From Myxococcota bacterium (lineage in GTDB: Bacteria; Myxococcota_A; UBA796; CAJQPC01), in assembly GCA_023150845.1 (NCBI GenBank), contig JAKLKD010000014.1, forward strand, positions 1-54,173: DNA of 54,173 nt. The letters are read 5' to 3'. The position numbers and the translations under genes are program-made. The stretch's first letter is position 1. Each line of letters starts with the position of its first letter. Under the pieces are notes generated by a model. The model worked only from the letters and a program-made list of their open reading frames with translations, had not been told where the DNA came from and did no database searches. Shown here one piece after another: positions 1 through 8,155 of this stretch.

Positions 1-833
1 GTCGGCGAGGCGGCGGCGGCCCCCCGGGCGGCGAGCAGGGCGCTGAGGTTCGTGGCGAGCTCCCGGGCGCGGCTCGGCCGAGGGGGCGCGGCGGGGCGGC
101 CCATCGCCTGCTGGTAGGCGGCGATGGCCTCCTTGAGCCCACCGAAGCGGTCGGCGAGGGTCGCGGCCAAGGCGAGGCCCTGCCCGGCGGGCAGCGCGGT
201 GTGCGCCGGGGTGTCCGCGGCGAGCCAGCCCCGGCAGACCGAGGCCAGGGGCTCCCCAGCGGCGAGGCGCTGCAAGGCCGGAGAGAGCGCCGGGGCGACG
301 ACGCGCTGGCCGGAGACGACGACGGTGTCGACGTCCCGGGCGCCGCGCACCCGCTTGAGCGCGTTGGGGCCGAGGCCCAGCTCGGGCAAGGCCCAGAGAG
401 CCTCGGCGACGACCACACCCGCGGCCCCGCAGGCCACGGCGGCGGCGGCGGTGTCCGGGCCCAGGCCCGCGTCGAGGATCGCGCCCGGGCCGTGGGCGGT
501 GAGCAACAGGAAGCCGTCCACGTCGGCGCCGACGCCCGAGGCCTCACGACCGCGCAGGATCACCCCTGCGTAGCCCTCCGGCGCGGGGCCGGGGCGGGTG
601 CGCTCGATGAGCGCCTGGCGTCCTTGGGGGGCCTCTCCTTCGCCCGCGACCAGCACCCAGCCGTCGCCGGGCGCGGCCTGCCCCGGCCGCACCCGCACAC
701 CCGCTCCCGGCGGGATCGTCGCCTCCTCGTCCAAGGTCAGGTCGATGACCGGGACGGCGCCCGCGGCGAGGACCACGGCAGCGAGGGAGGCCCGCTCGGC
801 GGGCAGCAGGATCAGCAGGGGCGGTAACGACAT
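1..833 (-). CDS. N-terminal part of a PUFA-synthase/HglE-like type I polyketide synthase (runs off the window)
   Basis: The frame is open from an ATG at 833 to the window edge, giving 277 codons of an incomplete protein. It begins MSLPPLLILLPAER and is alanine/valine rich with alternating strands and helices. Blocks such as AAAVACGAAGVVV, LGLGPNALKRV and LPAGQGLALAATLADRF resemble the nitronate-monooxygenase-like TIM-barrel region at the N terminus of PfaA/HglE-type iterative synthases of myxobacteria and cyanobacteria; this is a match from memory. No ketosynthase is visible because the rest lies outside. The gene has its own sigma-54-type promoter about 137 bases upstream and lies downstream of two lyase genes on the same strand. 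A stand-alone NMO-like protein is the main alternative. That the region codes is fairly sure; the family is moderately sure. Confidence 0.62.
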   Translation of the reverse strand, partial: MSLPPLLILLPAERASLAAVVLAAGAVPVIDLTLDEEATIPPGAGVRVRPGQAAPGDGWVLVAGEGEAPQGRQALIERTRPGPAPEGYAGVILRGREASGVGADVDGFLLLTAHGPGAILDAGLGPDTAAAAVACGAAGVVVAEALWALPELGLGPNALKRVRGARDVDTVVVSGQRVVAPALSPALQRLAAGEPLASVCRGWLAADTPAHTALPAGQGLALAATLADRFGGLKEAIAAYQQAMGRPAAPPRPSRARELATNLSALLAARGAAAASP

Positions 834-969
834 GAGGTCAGCCGTCCAGGGTGTAACGCAGGTGGCGGGGTGCGAAACAGACTACGCGACACGACCCCCG
901 GAGAAGCCATCTCCAGGGGCCCCGAGGGCGCTTGTGAGGCGCGGACGCAGCTCCGCGATGAACCTATTA

Positions 970-985
970 TGCAAGGGTGGTGCCA
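970..985 (-). promoter_or_regulatory. sigma-54 (-24/-12) promoter for the PUFA/PKS-like gene
   Basis: Read on the minus strand this is TGGCAC-CACCC-TTGCA, matching the RpoN consensus TGGCAC-N5-TTGCW in every defined position. It points at the ATG at 833, which would give a leader of about 125 bases. It sits just after the stop of the upstream lyase gene, so the synthase can be controlled separately from the lyases. The match is seen directly; activity is inferred. Confidence 0.75.
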
Positions 986-1004
986 AGCGTAGACCGCCTC
1001 AGGC

Positions 1005-2540
1005 TCACCAACCTCGACCCCCGTCGCCTTGGGCGAAGGCCCCGCCCCGGACCAAGGTGGCGACGGCGGCGAGGTCTCGGTGCAGCACACGGTCGTCGAT
1101 CCAGCGCGGGGCGACCGCCCGCACCGTGGCCAGGGCCGCGCCGACCGCCGGGGCCAAGGCCACCTTCGGGCCTTGCACCGGGGTGCCGTCGGCCTGGAAG
1201 CTGCGGCCCTCCCGGCGGAACTCCAGGCCCTGGGCGGCGACGAGGGCCTCAATGGCCAAGACCGACGCGGCGTCTTCAGTGATGTGCAGGAGGCCGCGGG
1301 CGGCGTTGGGGCCCATCGGGACGTGATCCTCGGCGTGTTGGCCCGTGGGGATCGAGTCCGCCGAGGCGGGGAAGCAGCGCCCCTTACACTCGCTCACCAA
1401 AGAAGCCGCGGTGTACTGGGCGAGCATGAAGCCGTTGTTCACGCCGCTCCCTTCGAGCAAGAAGCTCGGCAGGTTGCCCGTGAGGCGCCCGTAGGTGAGC
1501 CGGTACACCCGGCGCTCGGCGATGGAGATCACCTGGGTCAACGCGACCTTGAGGTGGTCGAGGGTGAGGGCCACCGGGGCGCCGTGGAAGTTCCCAGCCT
1601 CCACCGCGCCGTCCTCAAAGACCAGCGGGTTGTCGCAGGCGCCGTTGAGCTCCCGGGTGATCACCCGCTCGGTGTACTCCAAGGCGTCCCAGGCCGCGCC
1701 GTGGACCGCCGGGGCGCAGCGCACGGAGAAGGCGTCGGGCGAGCGCCCCGCCTGCACCAAGGCCGAGCCCTCCAGGGACGCCGCCACCCGCGCCGCGCTC
1801 TCGACGGCGGAGGGGTGCCCGCGGGAGGCCAAGGCCCGGGGGTCGAGGCAGCCCGCGTCGGCGAGCACGACCTCCATGCTCATCGAGAGGGTGCGCTCCG
1901 CGGTGCGTAAGAGGCGCCGCGCGCGGTGGGCCGCGAGGGCGCCCATCGCCGCGGTGAGCGTCGCGCCGTTGATGAGGCTGAGGGCCTCCTTGGGCTCCGG
2001 CGTGAAGCTCGGCAGGCCCTCCATCGCCTCGGCGTAGCCCCGCACGACGCCGCCGCGCTCGGCCTTGCCGCCCAGGCGAAACGCCACTTCAGCGAGATGC
2101 GCCAAAGGCGCGAGATCCCCGGCGGCCCCGACGCTGCCGAGGCTCGGGATCACCGGGTGAACCCCGGCGTTGAGCATCTCCAGGAGCAGGTCGATGAGCT
2201 CCGGGCGAACCCCGGAGAGCCCCTGGCTGAGCTGGGAGGCCCGGGTCAACATCAAGGCGCGCACGAGCGCCGTGGCCAAGGGTGGGCCGACCCCGGCGCA
2301 GTGGCAGCGCACGAAGGTGCTCACCCGCTGGGCCTGGGGGGCGCCGACGCCCTCAATGCCGAGGAGCCAGGTCTCTTTGCGGGCGAGGATGTCCGGCGGG
2401 CCGAGCCCCAGCCAGACCTCGTGGTTTCGGGCGACGCGCGCCCGGGCCTCCTCGCCGAGGCGCACCCGCGCGCCGTCCACGACGGCGACGAGGTCGTCTA
2501 CGGTGAGCGGGCCCTCGCCCAGGACGATCTCGGCCTTCAT
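1005..2540 (-). CDS. HAL/PAL-family lyase paralogue lacking the MIO serine (probable pseudoenzyme)
   Basis: The 511-residue protein has the aromatic amino-acid ammonia-lyase fold along its whole length: GSVGAAGDLAPLAHL around 135-149, NGATLT near 191, SVRC at 272-275, the DNPLVF/NFHG block and DSIPT...EDHVPMG. The tripeptide that cyclises to the MIO cofactor is normally Ala-Ser-Gly; here it is Ala139-Ala140-Gly141, with Ala140 encoded at 2121-2123. The catalytic-loop motif YGVNTGFG is reduced to LGIEGVG with Leu60 in place of Tyr, and the later active-site Tyr is Phe271; Arg274 is kept. Without the serine no MIO can form by the known route. The ATG overlaps the stop of the intact lyase gene (ATGA, 2537-2540), so the two are probably translated together and may form a mixed tetramer. 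Confidence 0.85.
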   Translation of the reverse strand: MKAEIVLGEGPLTVDDLVAVVDGARVRLGEEARARVARNHEVWLGLGPPDILARKETWLLGIEGVGAPQAQRVSTFVRCHCAGVGPPLATALVRALMLTRASQLSQGLSGVRPELIDLLLEMLNAGVHPVIPSLGSVGAAGDLAPLAHLAEVAFRLGGKAERGGVVRGYAEAMEGLPSFTPEPKEALSLINGATLTAAMGALAAHRARRLLRTAERTLSMSMEVVLADAGCLDPRALASRGHPSAVESAARVAASLEGSALVQAGRSPDAFSVRCAPAVHGAAWDALEYTERVITRELNGACDNPLVFEDGAVEAGNFHGAPVALTLDHLKVALTQVISIAERRVYRLTYGRLTGNLPSFLLEGSGVNNGFMLAQYTAASLVSECKGRCFPASADSIPTGQHAEDHVPMGPNAARGLLHITEDAASVLAIEALVAAQGLEFRREGRSFQADGTPVQGPKVALAPAVGAALATVRAVAPRWIDDRVLHRDLAAVATLVRGGAFAQGDGGRGW

Positions 2541-4162
2541 TCGGTCCTCCCTTGGGGCCAGCCCGACACCCCAGCGGCGGCGGCGGCGGCGCGCACGGGG
2601 TCAGGCCCGCCGCGCCAGAGCGCCTCATGCACCGCGGCCACCTGCTCCGCGGGGGTGGCGTCCTCGGTGAGGTGGGCCAAGGCGCGCTCGACGAGGGCCC
2701 GGGCGGCGCCGGTCCCCGCGCCGAGCTGCAGCGTCGGCTCCCCCCGCAGGCGCAGGCTCAGGGCCCGGGCGCCGCAGAGCAGCTCCACGCTGATCACCCA
2801 CTGCGTGTTGCGCAGCACGTCCGAGGCCCGCCGCGCGGCGGTGGTGGACATCGCGACGTGGTCCTCTTGGTCCTCGCAGGTGGGGATCGAGTCCACCGAG
2901 GCCGGCCAGGCCAGCGCCTTGTTCTCCGAGACCAAGGCCGCCGCCGTCGTCTGCAGCGCCAGGAGCCCGAGCCCCGAGCGCGCCTCGCGCAGGCTCGACG
3001 GGAGGTGGTCGGAGAGCGCGGCGGTGAGCAGGCGGTAGAGGCGCCGCTCGCTCAAGCTCGCGACCTCGGCGAGGGCGATCTTGAGGAAGTCCGCGGCCAT
3101 GCCGACGGGCTCGCCGTGGAAGAGCCCCGCGGAGAAGGCCTTGTCGTCGCCCTCGGCGTCGAGGAGGATGAGCGGGTTGTCCGTCGCCGCGTTCAGCTCG
3201 ACCTCCACCTGCCCCCGCACAAAACGCGCCGCGTCCCGGGCCGCGCCGAGCACCGCCGGGGTGCAGCGTAAGGAGTAGGCGTCCTGCACCTTGCCCGGCA
3301 CGGCGTCCATGAGCGCCGAGCCGTCGAGCAAAGCCAAGAGGTTCGCCGCCGTCGTCTGGGCGCCGGGGTACGGCCGCTGGGCGTGCACGAGGGGCAAGAA
3401 CGCCCGCCGCACCCCGCGGAGGGCCTCGATGGACATGGCCGCGGCGAGCTCGGCGGCGGCGAGCAGGCGCTCGGCGTCGTAGATGGCCAGGGCCGTGATC
3501 GCCGTGGTGAGCTGGGCGCCGTTGGTGAGCGCGAGGCCCTCCTTCGGGCCCAAGGCCAGAGGCGCGAGCCCGGCGCGGCGCAGAGCCTCCCGGCCGCTGA
3601 GGCGCTCGCCCTCAAAGAAGGCCTCGCCGGTCTCCGCCTCGGGGTCGGCGGGGTCGTGGGCGATGAGCAGGCCGAGGTGAGACAAAGGCGCGAGATCCCC
3701 GGAGGATCCGCAGCTTCCTTGGGTGGGCAGGACCGGCGTGACCCCCCGGTTGAGGAGCGCGAGGAGCAGCTCCACGAGCTCCGGGCGGCAGCCCGAGACC
3801 CCCCGGGCCAAGGCGTTCGCCCGCAGGAGCACCGTCGCCCGGGCGACGTCCTCGGCGGCGGGCTCACCCACCCCGGCGGCGTGGGAGCGCAGGAGGTTCC
3901 GCGACAGGGTGTTGAGGGACTCGGCGGGGATCCGCACCCGCGCCAAGGATCCGTAGCCGGTGTTCACCCCGTAGATCGCGCGGCTCTCACCCCGCGCGTC
4001 GACGAGCTCACCTCGCACGACAGACTCGACCCAGGCGCGGCTGCGCGACATCTCCGCCCGCGCGGCCTCCCCCAAGGCGACCGGGCGGCGAGCACGGGCG
4101 ACCTCAACCAGCTCTTCTAGGTGGAGGCTCGCGCCTCGCAGCACGACAGGGCTCTCTCTCAT
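2537..4162 (-). CDS. aromatic amino-acid ammonia-lyase (HAL/TAL/PAL family)
   Basis: The 541-residue enzyme has all hallmarks of the MIO lyases, which remove ammonia from His, Tyr or Phe. Tyr64 lies in IYGVNTGYG, the MIO tripeptide is Ser153-Ser154-Gly155 in GSCGSSGDLAPLSH (Ser replaces the usual Ala at the first position, which other family members tolerate), YSLRC carries the Tyr/Arg pair, and DNPLIL, LFHGEPVG and QEDHVAM follow. The substrate-pocket motif is Ser93-His94 (RSHAAGVGEP); His there is usual in histidine and tyrosine lyases and argues against a plain Phe lyase. No hutU, hutI or hutG lies beside it, so His catabolism is not supported by context. With the synthase downstream, supply of an aryl-acrylate starter is one possibility. 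Confidence 0.88.
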   Translation of the reverse strand: MRESPVVLRGASLHLEELVEVARARRPVALGEAARAEMSRSRAWVESVVRGELVDARGESRAIYGVNTGYGSLARVRIPAESLNTLSRNLLRSHAAGVGEPAAEDVARATVLLRANALARGVSGCRPELVELLLALLNRGVTPVLPTQGSCGSSGDLAPLSHLGLLIAHDPADPEAETGEAFFEGERLSGREALRRAGLAPLALGPKEGLALTNGAQLTTAITALAIYDAERLLAAAELAAAMSIEALRGVRRAFLPLVHAQRPYPGAQTTAANLLALLDGSALMDAVPGKVQDAYSLRCTPAVLGAARDAARFVRGQVEVELNAATDNPLILLDAEGDDKAFSAGLFHGEPVGMAADFLKIALAEVASLSERRLYRLLTAALSDHLPSSLREARSGLGLLALQTTAAALVSENKALAWPASVDSIPTCEDQEDHVAMSTTAARRASDVLRNTQWVISVELLCGARALSLRLRGEPTLQLGAGTGAARALVERALAHLTEDATPAEQVAAVHEALWRGGPDPVRAAAAAAGVSGWPQGRTE

Positions 4163-4176
4163 CGTCGCACCCTAAC

Positions 4177-4190
4177 GCGCGTACACGCGC
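4177..4190. promoter_or_regulatory. inverted repeat between divergent lyase and methyltransferase genes
   Basis: GCGCGT-AC-ACGCGC is a perfect 6-bp inverted repeat in the 54-base gap between the divergent starts at 4162 and 4217. It is placed where an operator could act on both genes. The sequence is GC-rich, so chance is a real alternative. Confidence 0.3.
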
Positions 4191-4216
4191 CCTGCTGTCC
4201 GTTGTAGTCTCTCGCC

Positions 4217-4990
4217 ATGGAACGACGTGACCCCGAGCTGTCCCCCGAGCAAGACTTCTACCGCCACCCCGAGCTCTATGACCTGGAGTATGAGGGCCTC
4301 GTCGAGGACATGGGCCATTATCTCAGGCTCGCGAAGGGCCTAGAGCGTGTCCTGGAGCTGGGCTGCGGCACCGGGCGGCTCACCCTGCCCATCGCCCGCA
4401 GCGGCGCTGAGGTCGTCGGCTTAGATCGTGCCCCGGCGATGCTCGATCGCCTGCGGGCGCGTGTGCGCGCCGAGCCGCGGCTGCGCGTGAGCCTCATCGA
4501 GGGAGATTTTCGCGACTTCCACGCGCCGGGCCTCTTCGACCTCGTGATCCTCCCCTTCAACGCCCTGCACCACCTGCGCGTCGCCGAGGACTTCCTCTCC
4601 TTGTCGCGCTGCGTGCAGACCGTGCTCAAGCCCGGCGGCGTCTTCGCCTTGGACCTCGTCGTGCCCGACCCGACCTTCTGGACCCGCGACCCCGAGGGCC
4701 AGCACGAGATCCGCTGGTACCCCGACCCCGAGGGCGGGAAGATGAAGAGCTGGGAGAACGGCTTCTACGACCCGATCACTCAGATCAACTGGGTGCGTTA
4801 CCACTACAAACGCGCCAGCGGCCGCCTGCAGGAGATCCGCGTGCCGATGCGGATGTTTTACCCGCAGGAGATCCAGGGCCTCGTGCGCATCGCCGGGTGG
4901 AGCGTTCGGCGGATGGACGGCGACTTTATGGGCAACCCCTTGCGCCCCGGGCACGGCAAGGTGGTGTTTGAGCTCACGCTGCGCGCCTGA
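4217..4990 (+). CDS. class I SAM-dependent methyltransferase
   Basis: The 257-residue protein has a Rossmann methyltransferase core. Motif I is LELGCGTGRLTLP (about 46-58), followed by the acidic VVGLDRAPAMLDRLRAR ribose-binding strand, GDFRDF, and the motif IV region FDLVILPFNALHHL. The C-terminal part, with WYPDPEGG, YRYHYKR-like strands and a final FEL strand, is the variable substrate lid. It is a small-molecule-type enzyme with no DNA- or rRNA-specific motif. It is divergent from the ammonia-lyase gene with only 54 bases between, so shared control and a role in the same secondary pathway are plausible, but the substrate is unknown. Confidence 0.85.
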   Translation: MERRDPELSPEQDFYRHPELYDLEYEGLVEDMGHYLRLAKGLERVLELGCGTGRLTLPIARSGAEVVGLDRAPAMLDRLRARVRAEPRLRVSLIEGDFRDFHAPGLFDLVILPFNALHHLRVAEDFLSLSRCVQTVLKPGGVFALDLVVPDPTFWTRDPEGQHEIRWYPDPEGGKMKSWENGFYDPITQINWVRYHYKRASGRLQEIRVPMRMFYPQEIQGLVRIAGWSVRRMDGDFMGNPLRPGHGKVVFELTLRA

Positions 4991-5050
4991 GCGCGAGCGG
5001 AACAGCCGAGGCCAGCCGACCTAAATCAGCGGCGCAAGGAACAGAAGAGG

Positions 5051-5117
5051 CCGGGCCTCCTCGATACCGAATGTGGGGGGGGGGGACGCACTCGGTATAA
5101 CTTGGAGGAGGTCCCGG
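5051..5117. terminator. large imperfect hairpin with an 11-G loop tract
   Basis: The left arm (CCGGGCCTCCTC..ATACCGA, 5051-5070) pairs with the right arm (TCGGTAT..GAGGAGG.CCCGG, 5092-5117), with a small bulge near 5099-5104. The loop carries an uninterrupted run of 11 G at 5075-5085. It lies between the convergent methyltransferase and repeat-lipoprotein genes, so a two-way terminator is the simplest reading, but there is no T tract. Confidence 0.4.
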
Positions 5118-5170
5118 CCAAAGCTGGCGCGAAGCCTCACGCTTCACTGAACACGGAGCTTATTCTAGGC

Positions 5171-5193
5171 GCGCGGCACCTGTCAAGCCGCGC
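5171..5193 (-). terminator. hairpin after the large repeat lipoprotein
   Basis: GCGCGGC-(9)-GCCGCGC forms a perfect 7-bp stem 14 bases past the stop codon at 5207 on the minus strand. There is no clear T run after it, so intrinsic termination is only probable. Confidence 0.4.
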
Positions 5194-5206
5194 TCCCAGA
5201 ATTTCA

Positions 5207-8092
5207 TCAGTACGTCGTGCACGGGGACGGAACGTAGACGGTGCCGTTCTTCTCGGCCTCCTCGACGTGCTCGTTGATCTTGTCCTCTTCCAGGACGGAG
5301 TAGGCCCAGCGGTCCTTCCGGATGGCCTCGACCTCAAACGTGCCCTTGAGCACGGCGAAGGACAAGGAGTCGCGACCCTGGAGGAAGATCTGGTAGTCGC
5401 CCTTCACCGAGGTGCCGACCTCAAAGGTCGGAGAGCCCTCGAAGCGCACGAAGGAGTAGTGGGTCTCGACGAAGTTATCGAGGCCCGCCTCAGACTCGTC
5501 GATCGGGCGCCAGGCGTTGTCCTCGACCTTGATCGTGAAGTCGGTCGGGTTCATGGCGCCGTAGGTGCCGAGCTCGGCCTCCCAGATGCGCGCGTAGCTG
5601 TTGATCTCCTCCGCGCCCTCGGCGTAAGCGTCGGGGTCGGGGTTCAGCGCGTCGGCGTCCAGGAAGTGGAAGTCGTTCGGGACGACGATGAGCTCGTCAT
5701 CGGCGAACTTCGCGTGGGCGAAGCCCGCGAGCCACTCCTGCGGCAAGCTCCAGAACACCTCGGCGTCGGAGGGGTTGATCTGCGCCGCGCCGGCGTTGAG
5801 GTAGTAGATCGTCTTGCCGTCCTCGTCCTTCGACCACTCCTCAAGGGTGTTGCCGTAGTTGAGGTTGAAGGGCATCGGATCGCCAGGATCTTCGGTGGCC
5901 TCGATGGTGTCGAAGGCGTGGTTGCAGTCGTCATCGAGGCGGTCGGCGTCGCCGTCGCTGTCGTTGTCGAGGCCGTCGCTGCACTGGGTCAGGCCCGCCG
6001 CGCCGCCGCCCTCGCTCGGGCCGCCGTTCACGCAGGTCGGGTCGCCGAGGTCCTTGTCGTTGTCGCCGCGGTCGATCCAGCCGTCGCCGTCGTTGTCGAT
6101 GCCGTCACCGCACTCGTCGAGCTCCTCGAAGCGGCTGTTCGCGATGGCGCAGTCGCCGTCGTCAGCGTCCACGTCGCCGTCACCGTCGTTGTCTACGCCG
6201 TCGTTGCAGGCGCTGGAGGTGAAGCCGACCTCGTACTCAGACTCCGAGCAGTCGGGGTCGGCGTTGTCCGCCCAGCCGTCGCCGTCGTCGTCGAGCTTGT
6301 TGCTGCAGGCGCCGATGGGGCCCTCGACGAGGGTGGCCGAGGTGACGCAGTCGATGTCCAGGGCGTCGGAGAAGCCGTCGCCGTCGTTGTCGATGCCGTC
6401 GCCGCACTCCATCGCCGAGTCGTCGGCCTCAGCGCCGCCCATCCAGCAGCCGTAGTCCGCGCCGTAGACGACGTCCTCGCCGGACTCCTCCACCGTGGCG
6501 CCGACGCCGTCGATGAAGCCGTCGCCGTCGTTGTCGATGCCGTCGGAGCAGTCGGCGTCGGCGGAGTCGTCCTCGGTGGCGCGCTGGGGCGCGACGCAGC
6601 CGAGATCCTCGGCGTCGATCAGGCCGTCCTCGTCGTCATCGACGCCGTTGTTGCAGATGTAGCCGGTGAAGCCGACCTCAGCGTTGCCGACGAGGCAGTC
6701 GGGGTCAGTGTCGTTGCCCCAACCGTCGAGATCGTCGTCGTCGCCAGCGCCGTCGCGGCAAGACGAGCCCGAGGTGCTGTTCTCGTTGTTGTCGAAGGCG
6801 CTCGTGCAGTGGCTGTCGTCGACGTCGATGTCGCCGTCGCCGCTGTCCTCGTTGTCTTCGCCGTCGTTGCAGGCGTAGAGGCCGAAGAAGGAGCCGTCCT
6901 CCTCCTCGCCGAGCACACAGTCGGGGTCGTCGAGGTCGACGTAGCCGTCGCTGTCGTTGTCGCTCTCGTCGGAGCAGGAGAGGCCGAGGTCGGTCTCCGC
7001 GCCGTCCATGGCGTCGACGCAGCCCGCGTCCGTGGCGTCGGTCAGGCCGTCGCCGTCGTTGTCGAGGCCGTCGCCGCAGGGGGCGCCGCTGAGGCCCGCC
7101 TCGGCCTCGCCGGTGAGGCAGTCGCTGTCGAGGCTGTCCACCCAGCCGTCGCCGTCGTTGTCGAGCTCGTCGGCGCAGGAGTCGCCGCTGAGGGCGCCGT
7201 CCTCGGCGTTGTCCCAGACGCTCTCGCAGCCCGCGTCGTCGAGGTCCTCGTCGCCGTCGCCGTCGTTGTCGACGCCATCGGCGCAGGCGTAGAGGCCGTT
7301 GGAGTCGCCCGTCTCTTCAGCGACGCCCCAGCCGATGGAGCAGTCCGGGTCCGCGTCGTCACGGAGGCCGTCGCCGTCGTTGTCCTGGTTGTCGTTGCAG
7401 GTCGAGGCGGCGGCCTCGGTCGCGTAGGCCGAGGTGCAGTCGGCGTCGGTGGCGTCCACGTCGCCGTCGTTGTCGTCGTCGAGGCCGTTGTTGCAGGAGC
7501 GGTGGGTGAAGCCGACCTCCCAGGCGTCGCCGAGGCAGTCGGGGTCGTTGTAGTCGGCCCAGCCGTCGCCGTCGTTGTCACCCTCGACATAGCAGGTCTG
7601 GCCGGACTCGATGCAGACCGTGGGCTGGTAGTCGGGGTCGATCACGAAGGCGAAGCGGAAGTCGTTGCCCGGCGCCACGTCGTCGAGGTCGTGGTGCACC
7701 GTGAGCTGGAAGTCGCTCTCCGAGGTGATGATCGCCTCAGAGCGCCAGGCGCTCACCTCACCCTGGTAGCCGTAGAAGATGTCGTCGCCGAGGCGCGAGA
7801 ACTGGGAGAACACCGGGCGGCTGGCGCCCGCGGCGCCCGAGCCGTCGTAGAAGTAGGGCTCGTCGAAGCGGTCATCGACGGGGTTCGGCGTGCCGAAGTT
7901 GCAGACGCTGCCCTCTTCTAAGGTCTCGGAGACGCAGTCCAGCGTGAAGCTCGCCTTGTCGAGATCCATCGAGCCGGTCGCGACCGCGGCGGACGAGCCC
8001 TTGGCGAGCCAGGCGTGAAAGGTGCCGCCGACGACCGCGTCGTTCGGGGTGCATCCGGCGAGCATCAGGACAACGAGCAGGGACATCAGCAC
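5207..8092 (-). CDS. large surface lipoprotein with 16 Cys-flanked DNDGDG repeats
   Basis: The 961-residue protein begins with a lipoprotein signal (MLMSLLVVLMLAGC), so it should be lipid-anchored in the envelope. After about 150 residues of non-repeat sequence come some 16 units of the pattern C-x-D-x-x-D-N-D-G-D-G-x-x-D-x-x-D-x-D-C, roughly 35-45 residues apart, like thrombospondin type 3 calcium loops and the MopE metal-binding motif. About 230 residues of mixed beta sequence follow, ending in PCTTY. The even Cys spacing suggests a disulfide in each unit. Calcium binding is inferred from the DxDxDG pattern. GAGG lies eight bases before the chosen ATG, and a sigma-70-like promoter lies just upstream. 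The repeats create long misleading open frames on the other strand. Confidence 0.85.
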   Translation of the reverse strand: MLMSLLVVLMLAGCTPNDAVVGGTFHAWLAKGSSAAVATGSMDLDKASFTLDCVSETLEEGSVCNFGTPNPVDDRFDEPYFYDGSGAAGASRPVFSQFSRLGDDIFYGYQGEVSAWRSEAIITSESDFQLTVHHDLDDVAPGNDFRFAFVIDPDYQPTVCIESGQTCYVEGDNDGDGWADYNDPDCLGDAWEVGFTHRSCNNGLDDDNDGDVDATDADCTSAYATEAAASTCNDNQDNDGDGLRDDADPDCSIGWGVAEETGDSNGLYACADGVDNDGDGDEDLDDAGCESVWDNAEDGALSGDSCADELDNDGDGWVDSLDSDCLTGEAEAGLSGAPCGDGLDNDGDGLTDATDAGCVDAMDGAETDLGLSCSDESDNDSDGYVDLDDPDCVLGEEEDGSFFGLYACNDGEDNEDSGDGDIDVDDSHCTSAFDNNENSTSGSSCRDGAGDDDDLDGWGNDTDPDCLVGNAEVGFTGYICNNGVDDDEDGLIDAEDLGCVAPQRATEDDSADADCSDGIDNDGDGFIDGVGATVEESGEDVVYGADYGCWMGGAEADDSAMECGDGIDNDGDGFSDALDIDCVTSATLVEGPIGACSNKLDDDGDGWADNADPDCSESEYEVGFTSSACNDGVDNDGDGDVDADDGDCAIANSRFEELDECGDGIDNDGDGWIDRGDNDKDLGDPTCVNGGPSEGGGAAGLTQCSDGLDNDSDGDADRLDDDCNHAFDTIEATEDPGDPMPFNLNYGNTLEEWSKDEDGKTIYYLNAGAAQINPSDAEVFWSLPQEWLAGFAHAKFADDELIVVPNDFHFLDADALNPDPDAYAEGAEEINSYARIWEAELGTYGAMNPTDFTIKVEDNAWRPIDESEAGLDNFVETHYSFVRFEGSPTFEVGTSVKGDYQIFLQGRDSLSFAVLKGTFEVEAIRKDRWAYSVLEEDKINEHVEEAEKNGTVYVPSPCTTY

Positions 8093-8125
8093 ACCTCTTC
8101 ACGCGGGGAGCCAGCGCGACTTCCC

Positions 8126-8155
8126 CTTATATGCGGGGAACATCCAGGGGGTCAA
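8126..8155 (-). promoter_or_regulatory. sigma-70-type promoter for the large repeat lipoprotein
   Basis: On the minus strand TTGACC (8155-8150) and TATAAG (8131-8126) are 18 bases apart, five of six matches each to the housekeeping consensus. It overlaps the stop of the epimerase gene and would start transcription about 27 bases before the ATG at 8092. Confidence 0.5.

Noticed and set aside
2537-4162. Assignment of the intact lyase as histidine utilisation HutH
   Set aside because: His in the pocket fits HutH or a tyrosine lyase equally, and no hutU, hutI or hutG is near, so no gene symbol was given.
5900-7600. Short GTCGCCGTCGTTGTC-like DNA repeats considered as a CRISPR array
   Set aside because: They are in frame, encode DNDGDG, vary in spacing and lie inside one coding gene.
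5102-7921. A 939-residue Val/Ala-rich open frame on the plus strand
   Set aside because: It lies antisense to the repeat lipoprotein; its periodic valine-rich sequence is only the complement of the DNDGDG repeats, and it has no domain or ribosome-binding site.
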